Assembly: GCA_040383485.1 (NCBI GenBank)
Contig: JBEIDK010000071.1
Coordinates: 1-15,563, forward strand
Direction of reading: 5' to 3'
Length of the DNA: 15,563 nucleotides
DNA from: JBEIDK01 sp040383485
GTDB lineage: Bacteria; Bacteroidota; Bacteroidia; UBA4408
Of this stretch, positions 13,403-15,563 are shown in pieces. Below the pieces are notes generated by a model. It was given only the letters and a program-made list of their open reading frames with translations, was not told where the DNA came from and did no database searches. Every line of letters starts with the position of its first letter. Positions within the stretch are counted from its first letter, which is position 1. A program made the position numbers and the translations under genes.

Positions 13403-15563
13403 ATGAAAAAAGTATTTTTTTTTATTATCTCAACATTGCTCTGTAGCATTGCAATAGCTGCTTTAATCAGATTATCTGATTCAGGTTTTCAACAATTGAA
13501 GAGTGACTTCAATAAATTTGCCAGTGCTCAATTAGAAAGAGTAAATTCTATCTTACCACAAGAAAGAATTTACCTTCACCTAGACAAAACCTTTTATAGC
13601 CCTGGCGAAACAATATGGTTTTCTGCCTATGTTCGAAATGCTATGGATATGTCTGCAACCGAAAAAAGCGGAATTATTCAAGTACAATTAATATCGCCAA
13701 AAGGCACAATTCAAAATGAGTATAAATTAATTTGCAAAAATGGCAAAACACGTGGTGATTTTTTATTAGGCCAAGACATATTAGGCGGATTGTATAAAAT
13801 TAAGGCTTTTAGTAGATGGCAAAAAAATGAGCCCGATACTTTGTTTTTTGAGAAAGAAATACAAGTGCAAAGTATCATCATTCCTCGTTTAAAAATGAAG
13901 TTAGATTTTGAAAGAAAAGCTTTTGGAAAGGGTGATGAAGTAATTGCAAAGCTTACCTTAGAAACCAATTCAAATAAACCTTTAAGCAATTCTCCATTCA
14001 ATTATTCTGCTCAAATAAATGGGCAAAAAATCGTTTCATCTAAATCGCAAACTGGTAATGATGGAATCATGTACATTAAATTTAATCTCCCTAAAAAAAT
14101 AGAAAGTAATGATGGCTTACTAAATGTAACAATAGATTATGAAGGACAAACAGAAAGTATTTCAAGAAGTATTCCAATAGTATTAGAAAATATATCACTT
14201 AAATTTTATCCAGAAGGTGGAGATTTAATAAGTGACTTACCTACTAAAGTTGCATTTAAAGCAAAGAATGAATATGGAAAAGCTGCTGATGTGGAAGGCG
14301 TAATATTGGATAGTAAAGGAAATAGAATAACAGATTTTAAAAGTTATCATAATGGAATGGGAGCCTTTATACTGCAGTGCAATAGTAATGAGCAATATTC
14401 AGCTAAGATTACAAAACCTGCGGGTATAGAAAATGAGTTTATTTTACCTCAGTTACTTGAAAATGGTTATGTTATCAATTTAGATGTAAAAGATGAACAT
14501 AATTTATTACTAAATATTCAAAGTAAGAAAGTTGAAAAACTTTCAGTAATTGCCCAAATTCGAGGAAAGGTATATTATAGCTCAGAAGTAATTGCTAATG
14601 AAGGAAAAAATCAACTGGTCATTCCTACCCTTAAAATGCCAATGGGTGTTTGCCAAATAACATTGTTTGATAGCAAAGGTATTGCGCAATGCGAAAGATT
14701 AGTATTTGTAAACAAGCATAAGCAGCTTCAAATAGATATTACTACTAACAAAGAAAAGTATTTGACCCGTGAAAAAGTATTCGCAACTATTAGCGTAAAA
14801 GATGAAATGGGGATGCCAGCAGCAGCAAGCCTTTCATTAAGTGTAACAAATGATGAATTATTAAGTTTTGCTGATGATAAACAAGGCAATTTATTATCTC
14901 AGCTTTATCTTGAACAAGACTTAAAAGGCAAGGTGGAAGAACCTAGTTTTTATTTTAGTAAAGAACCAAAAGCAAATGAGGCGCTAGACTATTTATTAAT
15001 GACTTCGGGCTGGAGAAGATATAAATGGGAAAAAGTAATTTCCGGCGAAATGTTAAACAATATTGTTAAGCCAGAAAAAACAAACTTTTCATTACTGCTT
15101 ATAAATGCAAAAAGCAATCAGCCAATTAATAAAGCGTCAATAAAAATTGGCAAAATTGTCCTTCAAAGCAATGAGCAAGGAAAAGTAATTTATAATAAGC
15201 TTGATTTATCCGAGCCAATAAAAATGATCATAGATATTGAAGGATATGATAGATATGAAGAAATAATTAAAGACTATCAAGAAGAAAATGATTTGAAAAC
15301 AATACAGCTTTATCCATTAGGATATAAAGTGGAAGTAGAGAAAAAAGCGCAGTTACAAGAACGTGCACTCATGTTTGATGCAATGCCAGTAATGCAGGCA
15401 GAAGATAACCTCAGATTCAGGGCAGAAGCAGTAGCAAAAGGAAAGGCAGAGGTAGATGCCATACCTGTAGATGAAGCCAGAAAAAATGCGATGAGGGCAA
15501 AAGTTGATTTAAAAGAAAAAGTCAATTTTGAAAGGGATAAAGAAAACGATGATTTACAGATTA
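13403..15563 (+). CDS. MG2-domain (alpha-2-macroglobulin-like) exported protein, 3' end beyond window
   Basis: An uninterrupted frame of 720 codons from an ATG to the window edge with no stop, so the gene is partial. Residues 1-20 form a signal peptide (KKVFFFIISTLLCSIAIAA). At 54-77 is ERIYLHLDKTFYSPGETIWF, the hallmark of MG2 domains in Bacteroidota surface proteins. At about 266-320 is a second conserved block (LKFYPEGGDL, KVAFKAKNEYG, HNGMGAF). At about 525-543 comes NEALDYLLMTSGWRRYKWEK, also typical of this family. Residues 560-640 look like a carboxypeptidase-regulatory-like beta domain. From about 645 the chain turns charged and helical (for example FRAEAVAKGKAEVDAIPVDE). Relatives often continue into a TonB-plug-like domain, but none is seen before the edge. 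Function unknown; an envelope or surface location is inferred. A run of nine T at 13415-13423 lies in the signal peptide codons. Confidence 0.85.
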   Translation, partial: MKKVFFFIISTLLCSIAIAALIRLSDSGFQQLKSDFNKFASAQLERVNSILPQERIYLHLDKTFYSPGETIWFSAYVRNAMDMSATEKSGIIQVQLISPKGTIQNEYKLICKNGKTRGDFLLGQDILGGLYKIKAFSRWQKNEPDTLFFEKEIQVQSIIIPRLKMKLDFERKAFGKGDEVIAKLTLETNSNKPLSNSPFNYSAQINGQKIVSSKSQTGNDGIMYIKFNLPKKIESNDGLLNVTIDYEGQTESISRSIPIVLENISLKFYPEGGDLISDLPTKVAFKAKNEYGKAADVEGVILDSKGNRITDFKSYHNGMGAFILQCNSNEQYSAKITKPAGIENEFILPQLLENGYVINLDVKDEHNLLLNIQSKKVEKLSVIAQIRGKVYYSSEVIANEGKNQLVIPTLKMPMGVCQITLFDSKGIAQCERLVFVNKHKQLQIDITTNKEKYLTREKVFATISVKDEMGMPAAASLSLSVTNDELLSFADDKQGNLLSQLYLEQDLKGKVEEPSFYFSKEPKANEALDYLLMTSGWRRYKWEKVISGEMLNNIVKPEKTNFSLLLINAKSNQPINKASIKIGKIVLQSNEQGKVIYNKLDLSEPIKMIIDIEGYDRYEEIIKDYQEENDLKTIQLYPLGYKVEVEKKAQLQERALMFDAMPVMQAEDNLRFRAEAVAKGKAEVDAIPVDEARKNAMRAKVDLKEKVNFERDKENDDLQI

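Noticed and set aside
13711..14001. Minus-strand open frame of 96 codons
   Set aside because: It is antisense to the MG2-domain gene, whose uninterrupted 720-codon frame and conserved motifs are much stronger.
15310..15525. Minus-strand open frame of 71 codons near the window end
   Set aside because: It is antisense to the charged helical part of the MG2-domain gene, whose repeated Lys/Glu/Ala codons readily leave an open frame on the other strand.
1..15563. Defence system, biosynthetic cluster, CRISPR array, tRNA or retroelement
   Set aside because: All intergenic stretches were read. None shows direct repeats, tRNA-like arms or reverse-transcriptase motifs, and all sizeable frames are assigned to known families.

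Overview
The window reads as ordinary chromosome of an AT-rich member of the Bacteroidota. The clues are a secreted subtilisin-like protease ending in a type IX secretion (T9SS) sorting domain, a PorT-like outer membrane barrel, an MG2-type surface protein of the Bacteroidota kind, a formimidoylglutamase with the family's Bacteroidota-style metal motifs, signal peptides ending in A-Q, and promoter boxes of the TAnnTTTG type in place of the usual -10 box. I cannot name a genus from the sequence.

Layout. (1) Positions 120-323, minus strand: a broken fragment of a rhomboid intramembrane protease that still carries its GASGG active-site loop. It ends about 35 bases from an intact barrel gene. (2) 358-3933, minus: an outer membrane beta-barrel protein and, upstream of it, the T9SS-exported S8 protease. 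(3) 3934-4047: a divergent promoter region with a good Bacteroidota promoter for fabG and a -7 box for the protease. (4) 4048-9130, plus: a run of six housekeeping genes, fabG, an OsmC-family protein, glgB, prmC, bcp and a DinB-family protein. Gaps of 107 and 69 bases suggest three transcription units. (5) 9134-11597, minus: a tight three-gene operon of ABC ATPase, six-helix permease and LolA-like periplasmic protein. The ATPase resembles BcrA/lantibiotic-immunity ATPases and has Glu where most ABC proteins have the Q-loop Gln. (6) 11720-13213, minus: an RlpA-like protein followed by a formimidoylglutamase. (7) 13403 to the window end, plus: the first 720 codons of a large MG2-domain exported protein that runs off the edge.

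How the genes fit together. Envelope and export functions dominate (barrel, T9SS protease, RlpA, ABC-LolA operon, MG2 protein). Mixed with them are fatty acid synthesis (fabG), glycogen branching (glgB), release-factor methylation (prmC), peroxide defence (bcp, OsmC-like) and histidine breakdown (formimidoylglutamase). No complete pathway is present.

I see no rRNA, tRNA, CRISPR array, intact insertion sequence, phage gene or recognisable defence system. No intergenic stretch exceeds 300 bases, apart from the window start, which holds the rhomboid remnant. I found no clearly undescribed system. The best leads are the ABC/LolA-like operon and the rhomboid remnant, which is visible only on the minus strand, beneath a misleading plus-strand open frame.
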